DNA from: Piromyces finnis
Taxonomy: Eukaryota > Neocallimastigomycota > Neocallimastigomycetes > Neocallimastigales > Neocallimastigaceae
Direction: 5' to 3'
NCBI GenBank assembly: GCA_002104945.1
Contig: MCFH01000012.1
Coordinates: 849,501 to 913,500 of the forward strand
Length of the DNA stretch: 64,000 nt
The notes beneath the pieces were generated by a model. The model worked only from the letters and a program-made list of their open reading frames with translations. It ran no database searches and had not been told where the DNA came from. Below, in pieces: positions 13,365-26,344 of this stretch (its first letter is position 1; each line of letters opens with the position of its first letter). The translations under genes and the position numbers were made by a program.

Positions 13365-15835
13365 GATGTTTTAGAATTTCTTTTAAATTAAAAATAAAAA
13401 TTTATATAAATTATAAATAATGTTATTATATATATATAATTTAAAAAAATAAACATTATATATTTAAAAAATAAAATAATATGCTTTTTAATGGTGTTTT
13501 CTTGTTTGTTTGTTTGTTTGTTTTTTTTTTTATTTTATTTTATTTTATTTTATTTTGACTACTTGAATCAATATTTATAATTGGGTGTATTATACATTTA
13601 TTTAATATTGGTCAAAATTAATGAATTTTTTTATTAGTATTCAAAAAACTAATATTATCACAGGAAAACTTTTATTATTTTATCTTTTTTTATTTTTTTA
13701 TTTAGTTTCATTTTTTACTATGGTATGATAAAATATTTCATTTTAACTGATCAAGAATTTTTATATTATTATATAAATAATACGATTATTATTTTTTTTT
13801 GGCAATATTTTTATTTATTTGTTTTTTAATGTTTTTTCAACTATTTTGAAAAGAAAATTAATATAAACATTATTTAGTCAAAGGGATATATTTTACATAC
13901 TACTTTTAATTGATCATAATATTCTTTAACTTTCATTTACGTTCTTTTTTTTTTTTTTTTATCTCTCTTTTATAATTGGATTCAATAATTTTTTATAATT
14001 GGTTGAATATAAAGATAACAACAATAGTCATACTTTTTTTTTTTTTGGTAATAAATATTTATTATTTTAAATATATTTTTTTTTAAAAAAAATAGTTTAA
14101 CGAAATGAATACGACTATAAAAATATATTATCATTGTCATAATAATAATTATATGAACATTAAAATTTTTATTATTGTTAATAACATTATATTCATCTTT
14201 ATTTTTTCTTGATGATGATGAATATTGATTTGATTACTATTTTTTCATTTTACCTTTAAATAAAAAACAAATAGAATATTATTAATTATGAATATTATGA
14301 ATAGATATATTTAAAAGTGGTATATTTATAATAAGATATTTGAAATAGAATCTTATTTCTTTATACAAAGTAATTTCTTTTCTTTTTTTTTAATTTACAA
14401 AAATTACTTTTTTTTAAATAAAAAAAAATTATTATAACAAAAATTAAAGTTTTTAATCCTTAGATTTATTTATTTATTTATCTATTTATTTATTCATTCA
14501 TTTATGTATATATTATTTATTTATTCATTTATTTATATAAAAATTTTTATTTATATTTAATAAAATTTAGAAATTATATATAAATAGTAAAGAAACAATT
14601 ATGAAATGACCAAAAAAAAAAAAAAGATAATAATAAAGTAAGGTTGTTTTTACGTAAAATTGTATTTTTTATTTATATAATCAAATTAAGCGATAATAAA
14701 ACTTTGTTGAGTTATTAAGTTATTATATGAGACTTTATAATAATAATAAAAAAAAAAAAACGTTTACAAAAAAAGATTATGTAGTAAAAAAAGGCAGGAA
14801 TTCAATACTTTTCCAATAGTTTCATTTATCCTATTGTTTTATTTTGTTTTTCAAAAAATAGATATAAAGAAGTGATTTTAAGTTTTATTATTCATTCTTA
14901 ATAATAAATATATTATTAAAATAGACATTTTTTTAATTCAACTATTTTTATCATGACTATTTTTAATATTATTGTTTTAATGTCCTTCCTCCTTTCTATC
15001 TTCCAACAACAAATAAAAAAAAAGCAAAAGTTTTTAAATGCAATGGATTTAAAGTTTAACAAAATAGGATCAAGAATGTATTTAAAGAAATTAGAGCTTC
15101 TTTTGATTCAAAAGGATATTACTTTTTTTTTTATGGATTAAAAATTACTTGAACACACTTTTAGAAAGGTACAAATATTTTTTATACAATAATTATGATA
15201 TAAAACTATAATGAAACACCTTTATTCCTTTCTATATACAATTATATTTTTTTCTTTTTTTTTATAATTGGCTATTAAAAAGAATAGTAAAAAAAAAAAA
15301 AAAAAATACTAACAAAAATGATATTAAGAAAAAACTTTTTTAAAGATTTTTGTCCTTTTTATTGAATTTTATTTTTTAAACCTTTTCCAATATCCTAACC
15401 CTTCTTTTTTAATTAAAAATTTAAAATTTAATTTAAGCTTCTATACAAATATTTAATATTTCCATTTTTGGTAGAGTTGCAATAATGAAAAGTTTATTGT
15501 TGTCGATAGTGTTGCTTTGTTTCTTTGTTTTATTTTACTATTACTTTGGTCTTTTATAATAAATAGTTATCATTATCATTATCATGATTTATATTTTTTT
15601 TTTAAAAAAAATGAATAGCTAAATCATCTTTTAAATGGTCTACCTAATATTACGAATAATTAATCAAAAGATATTTAAAATGATCATACTAATTATATTA
15701 TGTATATCCATTTTTTCTTTAAAGAGTTTTTCTTTTTAAGATTTTTAACATCATGAAAAAATACATAAAAAACTAAATATCTTTTTTTTTTTTTATATAT
15801 ATATCTTCCTTTAACTCTAAAATCTTATTCTTCTT

Positions 15836-15872
<37 letters not shown>

Positions 15873-16911
15873 TTTTAGTTTTAGTTTTAAATTAAAGTAT
15901 ATAAATTTTAATTTTCTTATATATTATCCGAGAAAAAGTAAACTCACTCGCGAGAAGAAGTAAAAATCTTAATTTAAAAAGATAAATTTAATTAATAAAA
16001 CTTAAAAAACTAAATATAAAGAATATAAATTAAATAGAAAAACATATAAATATATATAGAATATATAGAATATTGATATTTTAACCACCACCAAAAAAAA
16101 ATCTAAATTTATATAAAATTTTTCCATATTAATGAAAAGTTTTTTTCTTCTTCTTCTTCTTCTTCCTTCTTCTTCTTCCGATAAGGTTTTTAAATTAATA
16201 AATTTTTTTTCTTAATTTTATTAAAATATATATAAATATATATATAAATATATATATACTATCTTTTCTTTTTTTAATGTAAAGAAAGAAGAAAGGTTTT
16301 ATTTCTATTATTTTTTTTAATTTTACTATTTAACAGTAAAGAAGGAAAAAAAAAAATTATCTAATAATTCTCCGAGTCTTTTTTTTTTTAACTCATTTCA
16401 ATTATAGTCATCACAATAATACATACAATATTTATTTATTTTTATAATCTTTATTTTTCTTTATTAAATATATAATACATAATACATATATATATATATT
16501 TTTTACTATAAAAAATAAATACATTCTAAATTAGAAATACTAAAAAAAAAAAAACAAAACAAAACAAAAAACAAAAAATTATAAAAATATATACTATTGA
16601 TAAGGATACTAAAATAATAATAAATATTATATAGTCAAAATAATAAAAAAAAAAAAAGAATAAATTAAATATATATTTATATATATATAAAAAACGTAGT
16701 AATGGATTGAATACTAATAATAATAATAAAAAAAAGTATTATGCAATAGGTATATACATACCACTTACATCCTTTGGTAAGTGATAAAAACTATTTATTA
16801 TATCCATTAATTGCTTTAGCGATAGATTTTTTTTAAAAAGTAATTATTACGTAAAGATTGAATTTAACTATTTATATATAAATAAAAATAATTTAATAAA
16901 GAAAGAAGGAA

Positions 16912-16942
<31 letters not shown>

Positions 16943-16996
16943 TTTTTTTTTTCGCTTGAATCATTTTAAATTTTGCGATTCCTCCTCTCTTTCTCC
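13365..16996. other. Intergenic, 3.6 kb, no firm gene
   Basis: AT-rich DNA with poly-T of about 30 bases near 15840-15870 and CTT repeats at 16145-16180. A 24-codon plus-strand frame at 15485-15559 resembles a signal peptide but has no mature protein attached. Another open frame near 14953-15141 is unlikely to be real. No RNA genes recognised. Confidence 0.6.
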
Positions 16997-18346
16997 TTAG
17001 TTTTCTTCCTTTGCACCATATTTTAATAATAAATCAATCATTTTTTTATTGTCGTATTGACGAGCAATCATGATTGGTGTTTCGTTTTTATTATTGGCTG
17101 CATTAACATCAGCTCCACGTTTTAATAACATTTCAGCAATATCTACACTATTTTGAAGACAGGAAAGATAAAGTGGTGATTCCTCTAAATTATTCTTCAT
17201 GTTAACATCAACATCAGTTTCAAGAAGAAGCTTGACAATCTCTATATTCTTTTTCCAACAGGCCATAATTAAGGCAGTTTCACCCTTGTCATTTCTTAAA
17301 TTAACATTTGCATGACATTGAATTAATTTTTCAATAACCTTAAGCATTCCTTTTTTACAGGCTAAAATTAAGGCGGTTTCATCATACTTGTTTTGATAAT
17401 TTGGATCAGCATTGTAATCTAAGAGAACAAGTGCTGATTTTGGTTGATTCTTTTTACAGGCTAAAATAAGAAGAGTGTAATAGGCATTATTTTGCATGTT
17501 TGGATTGAGACCGTATTGAAGCATGGTTTCTATGGCATTGGCATTATCAGAGAAATAAAGAAGGGTAAAGACAAACATATCAATACTGGATGCAGTTGAG
17601 GTGACTTCACGTGTTTTATTAAATTCTTTGATCTTTTCAGTGATGGCTGCTCTTTCTCCTTCATCCTTGAGATTTTTGATTTGTTCAAAAAGTTCTTCTG
17701 GTAACTTGTAGATATTACCCTTTTCTTGAACTAATCCTTTATAAAACTCTAATACATCTTCATCATTTTGATTGTAACAGGCTGTTTTTAATGGCTTTAA
17801 ATATTCATCGGATTTAGCTTCTCCTTTAATACTACTTTGAGATTTGGAGTTCTTAACGGTCTTTCCAGTGGTAGTGGAGGCACTACCATTTATGGATTGA
17901 ACCTTTTCCTTGGCTTTCATTAAAAGTAATTCTGTGGTGGCTTCAATGGATGCTTCATCACTACTACTCTTTGATTTTTCTTCTTCAGAAGATTTGATCT
18001 TTGGAGAAGGTTGATTACCTTTCTTTAAATTAGGCTTTGATGTCATTTTAACTGGATAATCTAATGAATTAGAACGGGAACGTTGATGCTTTAAATCACC
18101 ATTTATCTTTCTTGAATTTTTATTTACACTACCATCACTAGAGATACTATCTTGACGTGTATGTTTACTATTTACAGGGGGAACTAAAGAATGAACTAAT
18201 GGCTTACTAAAGGTAACACTGCTATTTTTTGTATGATTAGCTTTTTTGGTAATGGCGTTGTTGATGGTTGAAGTGGTATTCTTTAATTCGTTAATTAAAG
18301 AACTAGTGGTTAAATCTGAGGAGGTAGCTGGTAATACAGATATCAT
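16997..18346 (-). CDS. Ankyrin-repeat protein with disordered Ser/Lys-rich N-terminus
   Basis: A single-exon protein of about 449 residues from the chosen ATG (18344-18346), which begins MISVLPATSSD. An in-frame ATG eight codons upstream (18370) is possible, but that stretch looks like AT-rich leader. The first ~200 residues are Ser/Lys/Asn-rich and probably disordered. The C-terminal ~200 residues carry about six ankyrin repeats, clear from GETALIMACWKKN, DETALILACKKG and KNETPIMIARQYD with A/N-x-V/P-N links. Ankyrin repeats bind other proteins; no catalytic domain or membrane segment is seen, so function is unknown. The next gene upstream is a second, longer ankyrin protein in the same orientation, suggesting a local paralogous pair. 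Confidence 0.85.
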   Translation of the reverse strand: MISVLPATSSDLTTSSLINELKNTTSTINNAITKKANHTKNSSVTFSKPLVHSLVPPVNSKHTRQDSISSDGSVNKNSRKINGDLKHQRSRSNSLDYPVKMTSKPNLKKGNQPSPKIKSSEEEKSKSSSDEASIEATTELLLMKAKEKVQSINGSASTTTGKTVKNSKSQSSIKGEAKSDEYLKPLKTACYNQNDEDVLEFYKGLVQEKGNIYKLPEELFEQIKNLKDEGERAAITEKIKEFNKTREVTSTASSIDMFVFTLLYFSDNANAIETMLQYGLNPNMQNNAYYTLLILACKKNQPKSALVLLDYNADPNYQNKYDETALILACKKGMLKVIEKLIQCHANVNLRNDKGETALIMACWKKNIEIVKLLLETDVDVNMKNNLEESPLYLSCLQNSVDIAEMLLKRGADVNAANNKNETPIMIARQYDNKKMIDLLLKYGAKEEN

Positions 18347-19079
18347 TTTTTTAAAAGTAATAATATACAAATTATAAAAAAAAAAAAAAGTATATATATA
18401 ATAAAATGAATAATTATATATTAGTATTTCCTTGAAATAATTGTAAAATGGCTAAATAATAATAACAATTTGAGTTATCATTATTTTTCTTTTTTCAAAA
18501 AATATAAATTTAAAATATTTTGAAATTTTTTTTTAATAAAAATTTTTTTTTTTTTTTAAAAGATATACGTAGTATTTATATAAAAATAATAATAAAAATA
18601 AATACTAATAATAATAAAAAAAAAGTATTCTGGAAAAAATCAAAAAATAAAAAACGAAAAAAAAAAAACAACTTTAATTTGATGTCATGGATGGTCAAAA
18701 AAGGTTAATTAGAATATAAAATTAATTTAAAAAATTTTTTTTTCATAATTAACTTTAAATTTTAATTTAAAGGATAATTAATAAATTATCAAAACTTTAT
18801 AAATTGTAAAAAAAACATGCCAATCGAATGGCAACCATAAACTATTTAAACTCTAAACCTAAATTGTTAATTAAATCTTAACAGACTATTGATAATAAAT
18901 TATCACAAAGTTTCGGAATTTGACAGATAATTTAGTAAACTTAATTTTTTTTTTTTTACTGCTATGAGATAAATGAAAAATAAATAATTTTTTTTCGCCA
19001 ATAAAAAATAATGAATGATCAATCATTCATCTCAACGCTATAAAAATCTAAACTTTAAATTTTAATAGCTACATGTGAC
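18347..19079. other. Intergenic between the two ankyrin genes
   Basis: About 730 bases of AT-rich DNA. There is no AG acceptor just upstream of the 449-residue protein that would join it to the longer ankyrin gene, so the two are treated as separate genes. A short plus-strand frame of Lys/Asn/Phe runs is low complexity and not called. Confidence 0.55.
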
Positions 19080-21665
19080 CTAATTCTTTTTATGGTAGGT
19101 AAAAGGATGAAATAAAATAGTACTGGAAAGAAAAGAAAAAAAAAAAAAATACTTACTGGATGCAATATTTATACTAGCATGACGAGAATGAGCAGCAGCT
19201 TTATGAGGCACATTTTTGTTTTCTTCTTCACGAATAAGATTTTCATTTAAACTAAGAGTAGAACCTTTAGTTTTTAAAGTATTTTGATTCTTTATATAAA
19301 TGTAAAAGAGAGAAACAATGTTTTTATACTTGTATTCTTTAGCAATAGTTAATGGTGATTTTCCATTCTTATTTTTAAAAGAAATACTGGCTTCATAATC
19401 CAATAAAAGACTTGCTAATTTTCTATTGTTATTTCTGACGGCGTGGAAGAGAGCAGTTTCCCCGTTCAAATCATATCTTTTATTAATAATGGCTTCATTT
19501 TCCAACAAGATTTTAGCTATTTTAAAGTTATTCATACGACAAGCAGCAATTAATGGCGTTTCTAACTGAACATTTAATGGATTAATGTTGATGCCTTTAC
19601 ACTTTAATAACTCATGAATAATTTCAACATTATTTTCATAGACAGCAAGCATTAAAGCAGTGTTACCATTATAGTTGGGTATGTTAACGTTAATTGATTC
19701 TTGGGCGAGCAATAAACGAACAATAGAAGTATAATTCTTTTTACATGCATTATGAAGAGCAGTGTTACCGTAGCGATCAACAGAATTTACATCTATGTCT
19801 AATGCATTTTCAGAACTTTCTTTTAAAAGTAATTCAACAATATTTCTTAAACCATAACGACAAGCTAAAATAAGAGCAGTATCCTTATATTCATTAGAAA
19901 GATTAACTTTTGCTTTTTTACGCAAGAGACCGCGAATGATATCATAGTAACAATTATCGACATTAATACTTTCATCCTTAACCCTGTAAACCTTGTCAAA
20001 GGAAACACGATGATTAATCACAGGAATATCTGTGTTAATGATATTCCTTCTCTTGGATATTTTATCGTCAATGGAAGAAGTAGAGGCACCGGAGAATGAT
20101 CTTTGATGACGATCATTTGTAGGGAGAATTAATTCATTTTCAGCAAAGGAACAGCTATGAATAGAGGCTTTATCCTCAAAGTTTTCTTCATGATCTGAAA
20201 GAGTATTATCACTATCACTAACATAAAGGGGTATAATAGTGTCGTCATTTTCTTGATCAATATTGGTAAAGATTCGGGAGTAATAATTATTATCAGTGAT
20301 TGAACTATTTTTGCTTGCGGCAAGGGTAGTAGAAGAATTAGAAGAAACTGTACTCACACTATCATCTTCTGGGAATGAGTCATTGGAATAAAGGTTGGAT
20401 AAATTAAAATCATCCTCTTCTGAAGTATCGATATGATGTTTCTTTAAGTATTTTTTAATGGCATAAATTAAAGGTGTATTCTTTTCAACGCCGAATTTTA
20501 CATCAACATTAATATTGATGTCTAAGAGACGATTAAGGATATTAACATTTCCAATACTGATAACTTTTTTCAACAAATTTTCATTTTCAGTTATTAAGAG
20601 AAGACGACCACCATAGTTAATGAGAGTTTCAACGATCGGAAGATTTTGATTTTCAATAGCAATACGAAGTGGATTTTTATCATCATTGGTAAGATGATGA
20701 ATATTTATACTACGACATGTTAATAACAATTTGACCATATCTAGTTGACCCTCACGAATAGCAATGGTTAAAGCACTTTCCCCTTGATTAACAAAATTCA
20801 AATCAACCTTGTTTTTAATCATAAATTTAGCGAGTTTTATGTAACCACGACGACAAAATTCCATAAGAAGACTATCTCCTTGCTTATTTCTGAGAGTGAG
20901 AATCAAATTCTTTTTATTTGGACTATTACTTTCAATTTCGATAACCTTTTTAAAGAGTTCTGGATGTTCAATTAATTGGAAAATAATATATTCATCATTT
21001 GCATCTTTAACCAAAGTAGTAGCTCCATTTTCAATCAACAATTTTATTAAATCCATATCTTCATTAGCTAAAGCCATTTCCATTGGGGTTTTTCCTTTTT
21101 TATTTTTATAGTTTATATTAATATTTTTATTTAGGAGAGATGCAACAATATTGTATTGTTTTTTTTCGATAGCTAAGAATAATGGACTTTCATCTTGATT
21201 ATTACGGGCATTGACATTAACATTGTATTGTAAAATTAAATCCACTAATTTTTCATTTCCGTTTGCAATAGCTAACATTAAGCAATTATCACCATTATTG
21301 TTTTTAATATTAAAATCAGAAGTGTAACTAATAATTTTTTCTATTACATTTTCATTTTTATTATGAATAATAGATAACATTAATGGTGTATTGCCGTTTT
21401 TATCTTTTTTATCGACAACAGTTGGATTAATTCTTAATAATTTTTCTAATAATTTAATACTATTTAAAGTGTCAATAAGATTAAATAACTTTAAGCCATT
21501 AGAGATAGCATTATTTGGACCCTTTTTAGCATTATTTTTTCCTTTTTTTAAAGAATGTTTAGCAGTTTTTTTTGAAATATCCTTTCCAAAAAATTTAATA
21601 TATACGCTATAAATACAAAGGAGTATGGATATTCCAAATACCATTAATTTTTTTCTCATATTCAT
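19080..21665 (-). CDS. Membrane-anchored large ankyrin-repeat protein
   Basis: An 861-residue protein from one long exon. An N-terminal hydrophobic segment (residues ~8-24, LMVFGISILLCIYSVYI) preceded by Arg/Lys suggests a signal anchor. A first ankyrin block (~35-400) is followed by an Asp/Ser-rich, probably disordered stretch (~410-560) and a second block (~575-800; KDTALILACRYG, GNTALHNACKKN, GETALFHAVRNN). The last ~25 residues are doubtful. A perfect donor GTAAGT (19151-19156) and a pyrimidine-rich CAG acceptor (19123-19125) would define a 34-base intron and give another short tail ending at 19055. All other introns modelled here are at least 77 bases, so the unspliced form is kept. Function unknown; ankyrin membership is secure. 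Confidence 0.85.
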   Translation of the reverse strand: MNMRKKLMVFGISILLCIYSVYIKFFGKDISKKTAKHSLKKGKNNAKKGPNNAISNGLKLFNLIDTLNSIKLLEKLLRINPTVVDKKDKNGNTPLMLSIIHNKNENVIEKIISYTSDFNIKNNNGDNCLMLAIANGNEKLVDLILQYNVNVNARNNQDESPLFLAIEKKQYNIVASLLNKNININYKNKKGKTPMEMALANEDMDLIKLLIENGATTLVKDANDEYIIFQLIEHPELFKKVIEIESNSPNKKNLILTLRNKQGDSLLMEFCRRGYIKLAKFMIKNKVDLNFVNQGESALTIAIREGQLDMVKLLLTCRSINIHHLTNDDKNPLRIAIENQNLPIVETLINYGGRLLLITENENLLKKVISIGNVNILNRLLDININVDVKFGVEKNTPLIYAIKKYLKKHHIDTSEEDDFNLSNLYSNDSFPEDDSVSTVSSNSSTTLAASKNSSITDNNYYSRIFTNIDQENDDTIIPLYVSDSDNTLSDHEENFEDKASIHSCSFAENELILPTNDRHQRSFSGASTSSIDDKISKRRNIINTDIPVINHRVSFDKVYRVKDESINVDNCYYDIIRGLLRKKAKVNLSNEYKDTALILACRYGLRNIVELLLKESSENALDIDVNSVDRYGNTALHNACKKNYTSIVRLLLAQESINVNIPNYNGNTALMLAVYENNVEIIHELLKCKGININPLNVQLETPLIAACRMNNFKIAKILLENEAIINKRYDLNGETALFHAVRNNNRKLASLLLDYEASISFKNKNGKSPLTIAKEYKYKNIVSLFYIYIKNQNTLKTKGSTLSLNENLIREEENKNVPHKAAAHSRHASINIASSKYFFFFSFLSSTILFHPFTYHKKN

Positions 21666-24600
21666 TCTAGCATATTCATTTAAACGGAAATAAATGAAAG
21701 TTTTTTTTTTTTTTTAAAATAAGTATTATGAAAGAAAGAAAAAAAAAAAAAAGAGGTTAGTTTGTATTATAAATTATATTAAAAATATTATTATCTTTTA
21801 AATCTCTCGAAAAGAAAGGGTTAATTTTAGAATAAAAAGATTTTGTAACAAAGAATCTATTAAAGTTTAAAACTTTATTTTTTTTTTTAATTATTTTTCC
21901 CCCTAATAATAAAGTACAATTTTTTTCTACATAACGACGACAATAACAATAATATATATACATATATTTTAAATATATCCCATTTTTTTTATCTCTATAA
22001 TCTTTCTATAATTTTCACTATTCATTATTGACATAAAACTACCGAAACATATATTTTTTAATTGTTAAAATTTAAATTTTTATAAACTGCATTAAATGAA
22101 AACCAACAATAATTAAAAAAACAGTGATAAAAAAACAACAATAGTTTTAAAATATATCGCAATAATGTCAAAGAGATACATTATTTTCAAACATTTCTAT
22201 CAAGATTTCTATTATCTTATCGAGGATACTTACATAAATGAGTTCATTTTTTCATACTTTTTTCAAAAGTGCTTATTCTTTTTTTTCTTAATAATGTTAA
22301 TTCTGAATTAATATTATTATATATTTATTACAAATTACAACAATTTTGATGATTTGTTTTTTTTTTTAGATCTTTCTGTAAAGAAAAAAAAAAAAAAAAC
22401 AATTCAAAGTGTACTTTTCAATATATATATAAGCTAAGCTTTTTTTTTTTTCTGCTGTATTTTATTAGCTAATTTTTTTTAATGATGATACACATTTTTT
22501 AATAAATATTAATGAATAAATACTAATTATTTAAATAAATAGATATAATATTAATAAATGAATATTAATTAATAAATAAATAAATTAATAATATAATAGA
22601 TTATAATACTTTTAAATGTACATAATAAATTGTAATACATTTTGAAATATAAATAAAAAAGAATGAAATGTAAAGACAATTGAATTATAATATGTGCGTT
22701 ATATGTATTGTATTATACTACTTTGATATATTACATTATAATATATTATATATTAAATAAGAAAATTAATTAAACTATAAAAAAGAAACTTTTTTAACTC
22801 TTTTTAATATATTATAATTTTAATATGTATAAATAAAGATACTACATATATTAAATATATTGACATATATTATAATACATTACAATTATATACATTTTAT
22901 GATAAATTAAACTTTTAATATATTTTTTTTATATTTAAATTATCATTTTAATTAAACATTTATAATATATTGTAATCATATATACCTCATATATTAACTA
23001 TGAATTGATGAATACATTTCTATTAAATCAAAGTTGGCAAAGAAAAAATTTTATTCTTTGTGAAATTAATATTTATTTAAATTATTATTTATATATCCAT
23101 TTATATATTTAGTAGAATTAATATAGAATGATTAAATTTATTTAGTTATTCACTCATTTAATTGATGAGCAATTTAAATTGTTTTTGGTCACTTTCAGAA
23201 AAGAAAAGAAATTTGTTCTTTATATCTGCAGCGTTTGTGTGAATAGGAGTGTTGATGCGTGTAAATTCAAGTATTTGTGTATAAAATAAAAGAATAGAAG
23301 AAAGGTAAACCTACATTGCTATTATTTATGCCTATTTCATTTTCTATAATGCTGATATTTAGTTAAAAAAATAAGGATTTTAAGTTAAATCAATTATTTC
23401 ATGACTATAAAAAAAAAAGGCTTTTTTTATTATTCTATTTGCTATTATTCTATTTGTTATTTGCTAGTATTATGGTTATTATTAGCCTTTTTCTTATTAT
23501 TTTTAAAATATTAAAAAAATAATTTTTTAATTAATTAATAAAAAGTTTAATAACCTTTTTTTTTTGGTTTTAATCTGTCTCTTTATCTTTATTTTTTAAG
23601 AAAAAAAAAAAAAGTTATTAAACTATTTTTAAGTTTTAGGAAAAGTTATTATTATTTGTATTTTCTCTTCTTTTTTTTTCTTCTTCTTTTATATATTTCT
23701 TATATATTTATTCTATTAAGGATCAAGTTATTTAGAGAGGGAAAAAGTAATATATTAAAGTAATTCCATAAAATCAAAATATGAAAAATTTAAAGTAGAA
23801 AAAAAATTTTTTATAGGTTATTTTTACTGAACAAAAATAAAATTTTAATTGAAATACTAAAAAAAAAAAAAAACTATTTTGAAAAAAAAAAAAAAAGTAT
23901 CATTTTCATTTAATTGGAATATAAAAAGTTTAAAACGTTCAAATGTCTTTTTTTTTTTTTTTAAAAAAAAATCACTTATTTATTTATTATTTATTCATCT
24001 ATTTATCTATTATGAGTCAGAAAAAAAATAAATTGATGGTTTTTAATTAAAAAGTAAAAGGTTTCAAAAAAAAAAATATATATATATATATATGGTAGGA
24101 ATAATAATTTTTTAGATTTATTAATAATGAATTTTAATATTTATTCATTATTATTTATGTATGTATGTATGTATGTATGTATGTATGTATGTATTTAGTA
24201 TAAAGAGGATTAAATAATTGAATGAAGGAATAAATAGATTTAAGGAAAAATATAATCATTTTCAAGTTTAATTAATAAATGGAAGATCCATTTTAAATAC
24301 TTTATTTGTTTAAAAGGTTTTGTTTTCACTATTTTATAATAATATTATTATACTTTTATTTGTGGCAAAGAATAAATGGTTTTTATTAATATTATATTTT
24401 TTTTTAAAAAAAAAGTCAACTTCTTTCAATGAATAAATTAAAACTTATTAATAAAGTCTATAGAAAATATAATATATATATATATATTCATAGAATATAG
24501 TATCTAAGTATATATATATATGAAAAATATAAAGAGAAAAATAAAAAAAAAAAAGGTTTTATGTTTATAGTGTGTATTAACAGTTAAAATGAAGAAATAA

Positions 24601-25078
24601 TAGTTTTAAAATAAAAAATTAATTTATATATAAAAAATAAATAATTGATCCAAATTATTAATTATTAATTTTAATTGTATTTAAAAATGAATAATTAAAT
24701 TTGATAATGGAAGTTGTATAGTTTTAAGATATCAATATTAATTATAGATATTTCAAACAAATAGTATAGAATATGATAAGGACAATAAGGATTATATTAA
24801 AATTACTATATTTATTATATTAAAAACATTTAATAAAAATTTAAGTATATTAATTAGTATTGGTCCTTAAAAACTTACTATGAGACAATAATTATTCATT
24901 GTTATTAGTATTAATCATGAAGATAATTATAATGATTAGTAGTAGAAAAAGACTAATAACTAACTAATTAAATATATATAATACAAAACTAATTAACTTA
25001 CTAATTATTCTAATACTACTACTATTACTACTACTACTACTACTAATTTTCATTGATAAAAAGGGTAATGAAATAATA
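21666..25078. other. Intergenic, 3.4 kb
   Basis: Divergent-promoter region between the minus-strand ankyrin gene and the plus-strand genes. AT-rich with ATA/TAT dinucleotide tracts and a TGTA tetranucleotide array. A less AT-rich patch at about 23190-23290 has no start or splice structure. No gene or RNA recognised. Confidence 0.6.
24157..24195. repeat. TATG/TGTA tetranucleotide microsatellite
   Basis: About ten uninterrupted copies of the 4-base unit TATG in intergenic DNA. Confidence 0.9.
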
Positions 25079-25450
25079 ATGGATAATAACAATTGTAATT
25101 GTAAATTATCAACAATTCACTTTACTGAATTACCTAAATTTAAAATTAAGAATAAAAACAATAATGACAATTTTATTTACAGTGATAAATTAAGTAAATT
25201 TTATAAGGATAACAAAAATGATGACAAAGATGATATTGAAGATGGTGCTATTAGCGATGAAGACGTAAATTCATGGGTCAAATTTTTAAATAATCCAAAT
25301 GATCCAATGTTTAGAAAAGAAGATACAGAAGATATATACAAAAAAGCAAGATCTGAATTATTATTTTTACAAGATGATGAAAAATTTAAAAAAGAATATA
25401 ATAAAAGACTAGATTCAATAATAGCAGAAAAATCAACTCGACTCCCATAA
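25079..25450 (+). CDS. Small acidic/Lys-rich hypothetical protein
   Basis: A 123-residue open frame with ATG at 25079 in an A-rich leader. I do not recognise the family. The N-terminal half is Asn/Lys/Asp-rich; the C-terminal half is charged and likely helical (DEDVNSWVKFLNNP, then YKKARSELLFLQDDEKF). No signal peptide, membrane segment or known motif is visible. Codon composition is richer in G and C than the surrounding DNA, which favours a real gene. It lies about 0.9 kb upstream of a dynamin-like GTPase on the same strand, with no sign that the two are spliced together. Confidence 0.55.
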   Translation: MDNNNCNCKLSTIHFTELPKFKIKNKNNNDNFIYSDKLSKFYKDNKNDDKDDIEDGAISDEDVNSWVKFLNNPNDPMFRKEDTEDIYKKARSELLFLQDDEKFKKEYNKRLDSIIAEKSTRLP

Positions 25451-26344
25451 ATTTGAAAATTAGTTTTTCAATAATGTACACTATTGAAATAATGTTTTTG
25501 AATATTAACATAAAAACTAGCTAACTAAAGTATGAACAATTCCTTATACATATTTATGTATATAGTTGTATTAGAAGGTGTTTTTTTTTTTATTTTTTTT
25601 TTTAACCCAGAGCTATAATCTTCCTCAATTTTTAAAATTATAAAAAATGCTTTGCGCTTCTTTTCTAGATTATTAATAGTTCTAACCCTTTGAAAATGAA
25701 TAATTATGTTTCTTACATAGATGAAATAAAAAATAAAAAAGATAATTTACATTTTTATTGGTTTATTAATTTATTTTATTTTATTTTATTTTATTTTATT
25801 TTTTATTTTGATAAACATCTACTTCAATATTGAATACTTAATATATATAAATAATTTATTATTTATTATTTTTATCATTATTAATGTAATATATAATATA
25901 TATATTTTTTCAATATAATTTTTATACCATTCCTTTTCTTTTTTCTTAGTTGAAGCTTTTCTTATAATATCAGACATATAAAAATTAAATTTAAAAGTTT
26001 TAATCTAATCAATATCTTAATACAATAGGCCTTGGTTCTTTGCATTATTTAAGCCTCTTTTTTATATTATAAAAGAAATGTTATCATATATTATTACTGT
26101 AATAATAATATTATTATTATAAATGTAAAAATAGGTTATTTCATAATTTATTATTAAATTAGACGTTTTTATTTTAAAAAAAGGAGTTAAATATAAAACA
26201 AAAAAGAAATGTCTAAAATATTATTATTAATAAATTAATAAAAAAAGTATAAAAAAGAAGCTTTTCTTTTTTCTTTTTTTTTTTTTTTTTTTACGCGTAT
26301 TAATATAAATTTATCCAAATTTTAAATTTATAATATAATTAATA
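25451..26344. other. Spacer with a possible short minus-strand coding patch
   Basis: AT-rich spacer. On the minus strand an ATG at 25975-25977 opens a Lys-rich frame (MSDIIRKASTKKKEKEW), and a further open patch at about 25600-25690 reads NNLEKKRKAF in a compatible style. I could not place splice sites joining them, so no gene is called. Confidence 0.4.
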
